Assembly: GCA_964577615.1 (NCBI GenBank)
Contig: CAZNZW010000035.1
Span: 1-34,011 of the forward strand
DNA: 34,011 nt
Direction: 5' to 3'
DNA from: QNYZ01 sp964577615
GTDB lineage: Bacteria; Desulfobacterota; Desulfobacteria; Desulfobacterales; QNYZ01
The position numbers and the translations under genes were made by a program. Below are positions 9,743 to 17,734 of the stretch, piece by piece. Under the pieces are notes generated by a model that did no database searches, had not been told where the DNA came from, and worked only from the letters and a program-made list of their open reading frames with translations. Each line of letters begins with the position of its first letter. Within the stretch, counting starts at the first letter, position 1.

Positions 9743-11041
9743 TCAATGCGATTCGACGACGGTGCCGGTCACCCGCATCTCCCGGTCCATCGTTACCATT
9801 CGGACCGGCACCAGGCGGTTCATGAGCGTATCGTCGCCATCTACCTGCACCTCGATATAATTCGCCGTCAATCCTTTGAGCCGGCCCGTTTCCCGGTCCC
9901 GCCGGGTTTCAACGAGAACATCGCGGACACAGCCGATATGACGCCGATGGAAGCGGGCCTTTTTTTCCTCGCTGAGCGCCCGCATCCGTCGGCAGCGCTC
10001 CTTGATCACCTCGGCGGGAACCGGGTCCGGATATTGGGCCGCCGGGGTCCCCGGCCGGGCCGAAAAGGGAAAAACATGCAGATAAGAGACGGGTAGTGCA
10101 TCAATCAGCGCATAGGTGTTTTCAAAGGCCCGGCGGGTTTCGCCGGGAAACCCAATCAGCACGTCGACGCCAATGGCCGCATCCGGCATCCGGTCGACAA
10201 TTTTCCGGACAAGTTCGCTGAAAAATCCGGCTGTATACGGCCGCCGCATCCGCTTGAGAATCCCGTCGTCTCCGCTCTGGAGGGGGATATGAAAATGCGG
10301 GCAGAAACGCGCGCCATCGGCCACCTCACCGATCACATCGCCGGTCAGCTCCGCCGGTTCGATCGAACTGAGCCGGATCCGGTCGGGCGCCGGATGGGTT
10401 TCGATCTGTTTGAGCAGGTCAATCAATGGTACCGGCGGCGACAGATCCCGGCCGTACATGCCGAGGTGGATCCCTGTCAGCACGGCCTCGCGGTATCCGG
10501 CGGCCGCCAGCGCCGCCAGGTTGACCTTGACGGATTCCAGGGGCATGCTCCGGCTACGGCCCCGGGCATGGGGCACGATGCAATAGGTACAAAACGCGTC
10601 GCAGCCGTCCTGGATCTTTAGAAACGGCCGGGTCCGGTCGCCGCCCACGCCGGCCACGAGGGGTGAAAAAAGGGTCTCCCGTTCCCCGGGTCCGGCAGCC
10701 ATATCCGGCGACAGCAATCGGGCCAGGGCCGCTTTGCCCCGGTATCCGACGATCTGGTCCACGCCATGAATGGCCCGAATTGTTTCCGGTTCCGTCTGGG
10801 CATGGCACCCGGTCACAACGATGCGTGCCCCCGGATTTTCCCGGATCGCCCGCCTGACCGCCTGGCGGGACTGCATGGCCGCCTTTGACGTAACCGCACA
10901 GGTATTAATAACGCACAGATCCGCCGCTTCACCCTTCCCGGCCACCCGGCCGCCCGCCTGGCCCAGTCGCCGGTCCAGCGCATCCGATTCACATCGATTT
11001 ACCTTGCATCCCAGAGTAATAATTTGAAATATTTTTTCCAA
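9743..11041 (-). CDS. mtaB: tRNA (t6A37) methylthiotransferase MtaB (radical SAM)
   Basis: MtaB adds a methylthio group to t6A37 of tRNAs reading ANN codons, using two iron-sulfur clusters. The 432-residue product has the N-terminal UPF0004 domain with cluster cysteines C12, C48 and C79, the radical-SAM motif C147-x3-C151-x2-C154, and a C-terminal TRAM domain (about 365-430). The opening FQIITLGCKVNRCES, with KVN and Cys17, separates MtaB from MiaB and RimO. The end sequence VRMVTMDREMRVTGTVVESH is normal. The gene is upstream of gspAB on the same strand but separated by 152 nt. Confidence 0.92.
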   Translation of the reverse strand: MEKIFQIITLGCKVNRCESDALDRRLGQAGGRVAGKGEAADLCVINTCAVTSKAAMQSRQAVRRAIRENPGARIVVTGCHAQTEPETIRAIHGVDQIVGYRGKAALARLLSPDMAAGPGERETLFSPLVAGVGGDRTRPFLKIQDGCDAFCTYCIVPHARGRSRSMPLESVKVNLAALAAAGYREAVLTGIHLGMYGRDLSPPVPLIDLLKQIETHPAPDRIRLSSIEPAELTGDVIGEVADGARFCPHFHIPLQSGDDGILKRMRRPYTAGFFSELVRKIVDRMPDAAIGVDVLIGFPGETRRAFENTYALIDALPVSYLHVFPFSARPGTPAAQYPDPVPAEVIKERCRRMRALSEEKKARFHRRHIGCVRDVLVETRRDRETGRLKGLTANYIEVQVDGDDTLMNRLVPVRMVTMDREMRVTGTVVESH

Positions 11042-11277
11042 ATATCCGTCCTTATCGATTCAATACCGGCCGTAATCCACCGATCAACCTGCCGGCCGTT
11101 TTCCATCGAAAATCCCAATCGGCTGCCATGATACTGCCATCCCCGCAAAAGCGCAATCCCGGCAGGAAAACTTCAGTATAATGGGCCCATAGAACTGCCA
11201 TCCACCCCGCAATATCCGCCAGGGCGCCCCGTGACGCTGATCAAATCATGGATTCATTCATAAATAATAAAAATCGC

Positions 11278-11308
11278 TTGACCTGTACCTTACTACAGGT
11301 CCTATATT
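11278..11308 (+). promoter_or_regulatory. MerR-type promoter and operator (19-bp spacer)
   Basis: TTGACC (11278-11283) and TATATT (11303-11308) are separated by 19 bp, the over-long spacing that marks promoters activated by MerR-family regulators through DNA distortion. A perfect dyad GACCTGTA-CCTTAC-TACAGGTC (11280-11301) fills the spacer. It stands 51 bp ahead of a leader ORF and 191 bp ahead of the merR-like gene, so the regulator most likely controls its own operon. The rest of 11042-11358 shows no gene. Confidence 0.88.
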
Positions 11309-11358
11309 AACTGCATAAGGGAAAAACGTATTCCACATCCTCCAGGCAGGAGAAAACA

Positions 11359-11502
11359 ATGATCGGTGCCACCAAACGTATTTCCACCGGTTTCCGGCCG
11401 GATCGCCCCGGTCGCCGCCGGCGTTTCAGAGAGCAGGCGCCCCTGGCCGCTGCCGTCCGGCACCAAAGATACGCTGAGAACAACCCGGGACGTTCATCAT
11501 GA
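11359..11502 (+). CDS. 47-codon Arg-rich leader ORF ahead of the MerR regulator
   Basis: This short ORF begins at ATG 11359 behind AGGAG (11348-11352) and ends with TGA at 11500-11502, overlapping the merR ATG as ATGA. The product begins MIGATKRISTGFRPDRPGRR and is rich in Arg and Pro, with no domain that I recognise. The good ribosome site and the exact stop-start overlap suggest it is translated and couples ribosomes into merR. It could instead be a non-functional leader stretch. Confidence 0.45.
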   Translation: MIGATKRISTGFRPDRPGRRRRFREQAPLAAAVRHQRYAENNPGRSS

Positions 11503-11897
11503 GGCCGTTCACCATCGGCCGGCTGGCCCGGCACGCCCATGTCAACATCGAGACGATCCGTTACTATGAACGCCGGGGCCTGATTCCCGATCCGCCCCGC
11601 GCCGACAACGGCCATCGGCAATACGGTCCGCCGGATCTGGTGCGTCTTCGCTTTATCAAGCGGGCGCAGGCTCTGGGGTTTACTCTCGCCGAAATCGCCG
11701 AGCTGCTCTCCCTGCGGGTGACGCCCGAAAGCAGCTGCCGGCAGGTCAAACACCGGGTTGAGACCAAAATCGCGGCCATCGAAAAAAAGATATCAGATCT
11801 CAAAGAGATGCGCACCATCCTGGCCCGGCTGGCCCAGCAATGCACAGACAGGGGACCGGCCGGTCAATGCCCGATTCTCGACGAGCTGGACCGGTAA
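11499..11897 (+). CDS. MerR-family metal regulator with mercury-type cysteine triad
   Basis: MerR-family dimers bend promoter DNA and switch on transcription when they bind their metal. The 132-residue product has the family helix-turn-helix and wing (IGRLARHAHVNIETIRYYERRG to about residue 70), a dimer helix, and cysteines at 80, 115 and 124. The spacings of 35 and 9 residues equal those of C82, C117 and C126 in the mercury sensor MerR, and CueR or ZntR patterns do not fit as well. The start is fixed by the ATGA overlap with the leader ORF. Its operator lies at 11280-11301. Mercury is the best-supported ligand by analogy, but another thiophilic metal or metalloid is possible. Confidence 0.88.
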   Translation: MRPFTIGRLARHAHVNIETIRYYERRGLIPDPPRADNGHRQYGPPDLVRLRFIKRAQALGFTLAEIAELLSLRVTPESSCRQVKHRVETKIAAIEKKISDLKEMRTILARLAQQCTDRGPAGQCPILDELDR

Positions 11898-11934
11898 TAA
11901 CCCGCCGCATCCATCCTTTGAAAAGGAGGAAGCC

Positions 11935-12459
11935 ATGAAGAAAATATTTATTTTACCGCTGGTCATCCTTATTCTACTGGCCATCCCATCGAGTGCCATG
12001 GCCAATGCCGACAAGGAAACCTTTCTTGTGCACCTGAAAACCGGTCTGAAAAAGGACGACGCCCAGATATGCGTGGCCTACAATATCATGTGGGCCGCAC
12101 TTGAAGAAGGGTATACCGTGAAAGTGCTGATTGATGCAGATGCCATTAACACGTTCAAAATCGGCTGGAAAGGCAAAGACAGTATCGAAGGATACAAGAT
12201 TCCAAAAAATCTGCGCCATGCCCTCGCCGATCAGTTTAAGGTCGAGCTGACCGCCGTTCCTGAAACGTATGGAGATTTCCTGGTCATGCTGAATAAAAAA
12301 GGCGTTCTGTTTTATATTAACACCGGATTCCTGATCGTTTCCAAAATCGGCACCCCGCAGAATCCGATGAAAAAAGTGTCGGCCCCATTTTTTAAACCGG
12401 TGACGCTCAGGGAAATGATAAAAATTCGAACGGGCGCAACATACTATATGGCTTATTAA
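11935..12459 (+). CDS. Secreted DsrE-like protein in the MerR operon
   Basis: The 174-residue product has a signal peptide (MKKIFILPLVILILLAIPSSAMA) and a mature part that reads like a DsrE/DsrF-fold protein: ETFLVHLKTGLKKDDAQICVAYNIMWAALEEGYTVKVLIDADAI, with the alternating strand-helix pattern and the hydrophobic edge VKVLIDADA. Its only cysteine is in the AQICVAYN helix. DsrE-fold proteins take part in sulfur relay or bind small sulfur or metal ligands; here the site is periplasmic. AAAGGAGGAAGCC gives a strong ribosome site at the chosen ATG. It follows merR after 37 nt. The fold call is by eye and moderate; the function is not known. Confidence 0.62.
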   Translation: MKKIFILPLVILILLAIPSSAMANADKETFLVHLKTGLKKDDAQICVAYNIMWAALEEGYTVKVLIDADAINTFKIGWKGKDSIEGYKIPKNLRHALADQFKVELTAVPETYGDFLVMLNKKGVLFYINTGFLIVSKIGTPQNPMKKVSAPFFKPVTLREMIKIRTGATYYMAY

Positions 12460-12539
12460 TCCCATTGCCGGCAGGAAGTGTCGCATTCATCAAGATTGGA
12501 TGTAACCATTCGGCCGCAGATTCACGTGGAGATATAAAA

Positions 12540-12770
12540 ATGACGGATAAGGACCCAATGGTCTGCTATTGTTTTGGCTACACCGAAGCAGATATCGTCC
12601 AGGACATGGCCGCCCACGGCGCGTCACGCATCATGAAAAAAATCGTTGCCGAAAAAAAGGCCGGGGGCTGCGACTGCGCCCGGAAAAATCCCAGGGGAAG
12701 GTGATGTCTGGCCGATGTCCGCCAGGTGGTGGACAAAGCCAGCGGCCGGCGGCGCGCCCGGTTGATCTGA
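12540..12770 (+). CDS. CopZ/BFD-like [2Fe-2S] protein, probable selenoprotein (in-frame UGA at 12702-12704)
   Basis: Read to the first TGA this gives 54 residues; read through it gives 76. Cysteines lie at C9 and C11 (VCYCFGYT) and C44 and C46 (GGCDC), then the NPRGR run leads into the UGA (position 55) and a Cys (56), followed by LADVRQVVDKA. CopZ-type copper chaperones and BFD-like [2Fe-2S] proteins end in just this way, with NP-x-G-x-C-C-L-x-x-V, so the UGA stands where relatives have Cys. An 8-bp hairpin with loop AGGU starts 11 nt after the UGA (12716-12735). The N-terminal zinc domain of CopZ is absent. GTGGAGA precedes the ATG. A metallochaperone or redox role for the MerR-sensed metal is inferred. 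If UGA is a plain stop, the gene ends at 12704. Confidence 0.72.
12702..12735 (+). promoter_or_regulatory. Candidate bacterial SECIS element
   Basis: After the UGA at 12702-12704, TGTCCGCC (12716-12723) pairs with GGTGGACA (12728-12735) in eight base pairs, one of them G-U, closing a tetraloop AGGT. A G is the second loop base and 19 nt lie between the UGA and the loop. These agree with the published bacterial SECIS model: loop G in the first two positions, stem 4-16 bp, distance 16-37 nt. Confidence 0.65.
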
Positions 12771-12806
12771 TGCCGGCCGGCAGATGCAGTAAAGAAGATT
12801 GCTCCG

Positions 12807-13904
12807 TCAATCCGCCGGCCGGCCGGCTGTTATCCAGCCGCCGCCCAGCACCTCTTCGCCCCGGTAAAAGACGGCCCCCTGACCGGGCGTAACCGCTGTC
12901 TGGGGGGCATCAAAGCGGATTTGCGCTGTCCGGCCGGGCCGGGGCAGCAGCGTGGCGGCAACCGCCGGGTGGCGGTAGCGGATCTTCACCGTCACCGGTG
13001 TCGGCACCGTGGGCGGATCGGCAATCCAGTTGATATCGGCCACCCGGCAGACAGCGGCCCCAAGCGCCTCACGCGGCCCCACAACCAGACGGTTTGCCTC
13101 CGGTTCGATCCGAACCACGTAGTAGGGCGCCCTGGCCGGGCAGTTGATCCCCCGGCGCTGGCCGATGGTAAACAGATGCAGCCCCGGGTGGCGGCCGATT
13201 TCCACCCCGTCAACAGTAACGATGGGTCCGGGGCGGGGGACGAATCCGGGCTGACGCGCCATGAACGCCCCGTACTCACTGTTTCTGATAAAACAGATAT
13301 CCTGGCTTTCACCAGCGGTTGTCGGTGTCAGGTTTTCTGCCCGGGCCAGGGCAATCACATCCGTCTTGACCATTTCACCCAGGGGGAAAAGAACGCGGCG
13401 AAGTTGTCTGCGCGAAATCCGGGCAAGAAAATAGGACTGGTCCTTGGCCGGATCGATGCCCCGGAAGAGACGCACACGGCCGTCGGCGGCGGGAAGCACC
13501 CGGGCGTAATGGCCGGTGGCCAGCCGGTCAGCTCCCTGCGCCCGGGCAAACTGCAGAAAATCGCCAAATTTGATCACCGGGTTGCAGATCATGCAGGGAT
13601 TCGGTGTCTGCCCGTTCCGGTAGGCGGCCATGAAATAATCGACCACCTCGGTTCGAAAACGACGGCGGGCGTCATATATTTTCAGCGGGATATCCAGCCG
13701 GTCGGCAATGGGCATCAGTGTCCGGTAAGACGCATCAACGGCGGACACCGGCAACCGGCCGGGCAGCCGCTGACCGGCCCCGTCATCTTCAAAGCCGGTA
13801 ATAAAATGCACCCCGATCAGCGGGTATCCCTTCGCTTTCAGCAGCCACGCCGCTGTCAGAGAATCAACACCACCGCTTAAGGCCACGGCGACCGTGGGTT
13901 TCAT
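12807..13904 (-). CDS. mnmA: tRNA-specific 2-thiouridylase MnmA
   Basis: MnmA thiolates U34 of Lys, Glu and Gln tRNAs. The 365-residue product has the PP-loop SGGVDS at residues 10-15, catalytic Cys104 within TPNPCMICN, the second catalytic Cys204 within ESQDICFI, and the FTIGQRRG and KDQSYFL blocks. The start at 13904 overlaps the ferredoxin stop as ATGA, which fits translational coupling; a longer reading from 13967 lacks support. The pairing with a NIL ferredoxin on one transcript suggests a local sulfur or electron supply, which is inference. Confidence 0.95.
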   Translation of the reverse strand: MKPTVAVALSGGVDSLTAAWLLKAKGYPLIGVHFITGFEDDGAGQRLPGRLPVSAVDASYRTLMPIADRLDIPLKIYDARRRFRTEVVDYFMAAYRNGQTPNPCMICNPVIKFGDFLQFARAQGADRLATGHYARVLPAADGRVRLFRGIDPAKDQSYFLARISRRQLRRVLFPLGEMVKTDVIALARAENLTPTTAGESQDICFIRNSEYGAFMARQPGFVPRPGPIVTVDGVEIGRHPGLHLFTIGQRRGINCPARAPYYVVRIEPEANRLVVGPREALGAAVCRVADINWIADPPTVPTPVTVKIRYRHPAVAATLLPRPGRTAQIRFDAPQTAVTPGQGAVFYRGEEVLGGGWITAGRPAD

Positions 13905-14329
13905 TTTGAGAAGGTTTGATTCGACGGCGTGACATCCATGGCCCGGACGGGACAGGCGGTGACGCACAATTCACAGACACTGCATTTTTCCTGCTCAAAC
14001 ATCACCGTCATTTCCGGGCGCCGAACCCGGAGGGCACCGGTGGGACAAACAGCCGTACATGCGCCGCAATGGGTACATTTTTCATCATTGCGGCTCACTT
14101 CCCGGGACGCATTCTGGACCTGAACGCCCTGCTCCTTGAGAAACCGGACGCCATCCTTAAACCTTTTTTTCGTCCCGGAAAGCTCCATCACCATCACGCC
14201 TTCCCGGCGATGAAGAATGCGGGCGTTGAGAATGTTAAAAACCAGGTCAAAATCTTTGGCCAGATGGCAGACAATCGGTTTCTGTACTTCTTTCTGGGGA
14301 AACCGCAGCATCAATATTTTGGAATACAC
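13901..14329 (-). CDS. NIL-domain 2[4Fe-4S] ferredoxin
   Basis: The 142-residue product joins an N-terminal NIL domain (about 1-78, the ACT-like domain also found on methionine ABC transporters) to two [4Fe-4S] motifs, CTHCGACTAVCP and CSVCELCVTACP. Such NIL ferredoxins occur in anaerobes next to sulfur-transfer and homocysteine or thiolation genes. It is the first gene of a two-gene unit with mnmA, overlapping by 4 nt. It could deliver electrons or sulfide for tRNA thiolation; that is inferred from position only. Confidence 0.9.
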   Translation of the reverse strand: MYSKILMLRFPQKEVQKPIVCHLAKDFDLVFNILNARILHRREGVMVMELSGTKKRFKDGVRFLKEQGVQVQNASREVSRNDEKCTHCGACTAVCPTGALRVRRPEMTVMFEQEKCSVCELCVTACPVRAMDVTPSNQTFSK

Positions 14330-14420
14330 CGTTAATCCTCCGGAAACTCTTTTCTTTTCAGCATAAAGCAGTTATTCTAAAGACCACTGATATTTCTGTC
14401 AACCGCCATCCGGATTTATT

Positions 14421-16592
14421 ATGAACCGTTTCGCTTACCAGACCACAGGCCTGGCCATCCGCGCGGTTACGGCGCTGTCCAAAGCAACCATCCACATCCA
14501 CGGCCGGGAACATATCCCGGACGGGTCTTTGATGTTCGTGGCCAACCATTTTACGCGCCTGGAAACCCTGTTTCTGACGTATTACGCCTATCAGCTGACC
14601 CATAAAAAACCGGTCTGGTCCCTGGCTGACGCCGGGTTGTACAATTCCTCGCTGGGCGCGTTTCTCGACAAGATGGGGGCCGTTTCCACCCGCGATCCGG
14701 ATCGGGACCGCCTGATCGTCAAGAGCCTGCTCACCGGGGAAGCCTCGTGGATCATCTACCCGGAAGGGCGCATGGTCAAAAACAAGAAAATATTCGACAA
14801 GGGCCAGTACCGGATCAGCTATGCCGGCCGGAAGCTTCGCCCCCATACCGGCGCCGCCGCGCTGGCTCTGCGCACGGAGTTCTACCGTCAGCGGCTGAAA
14901 AAAATGCGGGATGCCCACCCCGGCGAATCCCGGCGCCTGACAGATCTGTTTCAGCTCGACGATTCCGGCTCGGTCTTTGATACCCGCACCTATATTGTCC
15001 CCGTAAACCTGACCTACTACCCCCTGCGGGCCCGGGAAAACGCGCTCACCTACCTGGCCGACCGATTCCTCGACACCGTTCCCGACCGGATGGAGGAAGA
15101 GCTCATGACCGAAGGCACCCTTCTGCTCGACGGGGTGGATATCGACATCCGTTTCGGCCCGCCGATCAAGATCGCCCCCCTGCTCAACGATCCCGTGATT
15201 CAGCGCGACATCGCCGACCCCCGCGCCATCGGCTTTGACGAAGTGCTGCCCGCAACCCCGGTCATGCGCACAATCGCCGCGGACCTGACCCGGCGCTACA
15301 TGCGCGCCATCTATCGGATGACCACGGTCAATCCGGAGCACCTGTTCGCCACGATCCTGAAATATCTGCCCGGCCGGCGGTTCGACCCGGCGGACCTGAA
15401 GCGACGGGTATTCCTGGCCGTCGCCGAAAACCGGAAACCGGCGGACATCTTTTTTCACCAGACCATGAAGCGGCCACCCGTACACCTGCTCACCGACGAC
15501 CGCCACCAGTGGTTCGATAATTTCCTGTCGCTGGCCATCAAAAAAGGCGTTGTCCGATCAGATGGAGACCGTTTTATAAAGGATCAGTCAAAGCTGACCG
15601 ATCTGTTCGCCTTCCACCGGGTCCGGGTTGAAAACCCCATCAAGGTCATGATCAACGAGATAGAACCGATGACCGGCCTGCAGAAACAGCTGCGGTTCAT
15701 GGGTCGGCTTCCCCGCCGCTGGATTACCCATCGCACCCTGCGGTATCTCATCCGCCTGGACAGGCAGACGTTTGACCGGGATTACAAGACCTTTTATCTT
15801 GACGGAGAATCAAAACCAAAACGAGTGGGCGCGCCCTTTCTGCTGCGAAGCCGTTCCCGCCGGACCGGCATCGTCCTGGTTCACGGCTACATGGCCGCGC
15901 CCATGGAAGTGGCGGAACTGGCCCGCTATCTGAATCGCCAGGGCTGGTGGGTGTATGCCCCCCGGGTGAGGGGCCACGGGACCAGCCCTGAGGATCTCAG
16001 TCTCCGGTCCCGGAAAGAGTGGATGGAAAGCGTTGACATTGGATACGCCATCATCCATCTGGCCTGCAAACGGGTTATTGCCGGGGGATTTTCCAACGGG
16101 GCCGGTCTGGCCCTGGACCTGGCCGCACGGATTCCGGGCATTGCCGCCGTATTTGCCGTCTGCCCGCCCTTCAAGCTGCAGGCAGCCACCGCCCGGCTCG
16201 CCCCCGCCATGGATATGTGGAACCGCCTGGTCAGCCATGTCCGGCCGAAGATGGCCAGGCAGTTTGTCGAGAATGCGCCCGAGAATCCGGATATCAACTA
16301 TGTCCGCAATCCGGTGGCCGGCGTCACCGAGCTGGAAAAATTAATGGACCAGGTCATGGCATCCGCGCCGGCCATTTCCGCCCCGGCGCTCCTCGTTGTG
16401 GCGGACGACGATCCGGTCGTTGACGAAAAAGGTGCCCGTCGCTTTTACGAAAAAATTGGATCGGAAAACAGACAATACCTGCTCTTTCATTTTGCCCGGC
16501 ACGGCATCATCCGCGGGACAGGCGCGGAAAAAGTCCACGCCGCCATCGGCCAGTTTGTCCGGTCGACAGCCGGTTCCTCTACCCGCCAGTAA
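14421..16592 (+). CDS. Fusion of PlsC-like acyltransferase and alpha/beta hydrolase
   Basis: The 723-residue product has two enzyme parts. Residues 1 to about 300 are a PlsC/LPLAT acyltransferase: VANHFTRLET (His43, with Glu48 in place of the usual Asp of HX4D) and YPEGRM at 113-118. Residues about 470-720 are an alpha/beta hydrolase: VLVHGYM (His488), the nucleophile elbow GFSNG with Ser558, an Asp in VVADDDPVVDEKG, and a candidate catalytic His694. The middle (about 300-470) is helical and unassigned. It may remodel phospholipids, with one half adding and the other removing an acyl group. No membrane helix is clear. The ATG lacks a good ribosome site. Confidence 0.82.
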   Translation: MNRFAYQTTGLAIRAVTALSKATIHIHGREHIPDGSLMFVANHFTRLETLFLTYYAYQLTHKKPVWSLADAGLYNSSLGAFLDKMGAVSTRDPDRDRLIVKSLLTGEASWIIYPEGRMVKNKKIFDKGQYRISYAGRKLRPHTGAAALALRTEFYRQRLKKMRDAHPGESRRLTDLFQLDDSGSVFDTRTYIVPVNLTYYPLRARENALTYLADRFLDTVPDRMEEELMTEGTLLLDGVDIDIRFGPPIKIAPLLNDPVIQRDIADPRAIGFDEVLPATPVMRTIAADLTRRYMRAIYRMTTVNPEHLFATILKYLPGRRFDPADLKRRVFLAVAENRKPADIFFHQTMKRPPVHLLTDDRHQWFDNFLSLAIKKGVVRSDGDRFIKDQSKLTDLFAFHRVRVENPIKVMINEIEPMTGLQKQLRFMGRLPRRWITHRTLRYLIRLDRQTFDRDYKTFYLDGESKPKRVGAPFLLRSRSRRTGIVLVHGYMAAPMEVAELARYLNRQGWWVYAPRVRGHGTSPEDLSLRSRKEWMESVDIGYAIIHLACKRVIAGGFSNGAGLALDLAARIPGIAAVFAVCPPFKLQAATARLAPAMDMWNRLVSHVRPKMARQFVENAPENPDINYVRNPVAGVTELEKLMDQVMASAPAISAPALLVVADDDPVVDEKGARRFYEKIGSENRQYLLFHFARHGIIRGTGAEKVHAAIGQFVRSTAGSSTRQ

Positions 16593-16618
16593 CCCTTTAT
16601 CAGCACAGCCGTCTGGAA

Positions 16619-17350
16619 TCAGGGCGACACCCGCAATTTCTGGCCGGGTTTGATGGTGTTTCCCGGCAACCGGTTGATTTTTTTCAGGCGCTCCACCGGC
16701 AGGCCGTACGTACGGCTGATGCGATACAGAGTTTCGCCGGATTGAACGGTATGATACCGTACCGCCGTCCTGGCCGCCGGCGCTTTCTGCGTTTTTGCCG
16801 GGACTTTTGCCGGTGTCTTTTTCACCGGCGTCTTTTTTTCGTTTTTCACTGCCGCCGGTTTTTTGACTGTGGCGGCAGCGGATTTTCTGGCGGCGGGTGC
16901 GGGCGGCGTGATCCCTTTTTTCGTCGTTACTTCCTCCATCCATGTCTGGAAAGAGCTCTCCAGACGATCCACCCGGGAGGAGAGACGATCCACCACTTCG
17001 GCCGAAGCCCCGTCAGGCAAAGAATCCGCCCTGCCCTGGGTCACCTGTTTCTCAAGGCGGGCCACTTGCGCTTCAAGCGCCTTGATCCGGGTATCCAGGG
17101 CGGTGCCGATCTGCGCTGCCGGTCCGGTTGCCGTCCGGGGCCGCATGGCCGCGTAAACGATCGCCAGTCCGATCAGCGCCAGCGCCAGCAGGGCCAGAAA
17201 CATCCAGTATTTTTTAAAGATACCGGCCCCGTCCCCATTTTCGTCCTGCCATTGTGCATACGCGCTCTCTTTATCAAAATGGTCGTCTTCGAGCAGGCCT
17301 TCCTCATCAATGGCCTGCATGCGATAGGGTCGTTCGTCTCTGTCCGTCAT
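16619..17350 (-). CDS. LysM-domain inner-membrane protein with coiled coil
   Basis: The 243-residue product has an acidic cytoplasmic N-terminus (about 1-45), one membrane segment (about 48-69), a coiled coil (about 80-135), an Ala/Lys/Pro-rich linker and a C-terminal LysM domain (about 198-242: YHTVQSGETLYRISRTYGL, with NTIKPGQKLRV). LysM binds peptidoglycan, so the protein probably links the inner membrane to the cell wall. It is convergent with the acyltransferase gene, only 26 nt apart, and stands alone on its strand. Confidence 0.87.
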   Translation of the reverse strand: MTDRDERPYRMQAIDEEGLLEDDHFDKESAYAQWQDENGDGAGIFKKYWMFLALLALALIGLAIVYAAMRPRTATGPAAQIGTALDTRIKALEAQVARLEKQVTQGRADSLPDGASAEVVDRLSSRVDRLESSFQTWMEEVTTKKGITPPAPAARKSAAATVKKPAAVKNEKKTPVKKTPAKVPAKTQKAPAARTAVRYHTVQSGETLYRISRTYGLPVERLKKINRLPGNTIKPGQKLRVSP

Positions 17351-17563
17351 GGCGCCTCCAAGCTTTCAGTATACAGATAATAGGGGAGTCGATATGTTAA
17401 GAATACGGTCGCGTCGCCCCCGGCCGGCACCATCCGCATCAATAGTCAGTACGTAACTGCTTCACGGTCGGAAAAACGGACCACGCGATTTGGCTGCATT
17501 ATATTTTCAGTCATTGGCAAAGGCAAGTCCCAAAAAAGTTGTCTATTTTAATCCAATTGGGGC

Positions 17564-17592
17564 TTGAAAAATATTTTAAATCGAATTATATT
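17564..17592 (+). promoter_or_regulatory. Promoter for rpsU
   Basis: TTGAAA (17564-17569) and TATATT (17587-17592) with a 17-bp spacer, in AT-rich DNA about 140 bp ahead of rpsU. The upstream half of this intergenic region (17351-17560) shows nothing else. Confidence 0.6.
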
Positions 17593-17608
17593 AGAAAATT
17601 CAGTTCGC

Positions 17609-17715
17609 CTCCCCGAGCATGACCGGCGGGCGCCGTGCGTCTGCGCTGCCGTTTTTCGGGGAGATGAATTAAAAAAATAATCCATCGGCATAATTTTCCG
17701 ACGTAAGACCGATGG
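17609..17715 (+). promoter_or_regulatory. Structured rpsU leader with two inverted repeats
   Basis: CTCCCCGA (17609-17616) pairs with TCGGGGAG (17656-17663), and CCATCGG (17682-17688) pairs with CCGATGG (17709-17715). The second stem ends right beside the ribosome site GGGAAGGGGGCGAGG. There is no T-run, so these are not terminators; they may control S21 translation. Confidence 0.45.
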
Positions 17716-17734
17716 CGGGAAGGGGGCGAGGCAT

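Noticed and set aside
12771..12782. Palindrome TGCCGGCCGGCA between the Sec gene and mnmA as a terminator
   Set aside because: It has no T-run on either side and GGCCGGC-rich stretches are common in this DNA.
12921..13880. A 319-codon plus-strand frame inside mnmA
   Set aside because: It is a shadow of mnmA, whose PP-loop and catalytic cysteines are all in the minus-strand frame.
14358..15506. A 382-codon open frame antisense to the acyltransferase fusion
   Set aside because: It is a high-GC shadow frame; the plus-strand product has clear domain motifs.
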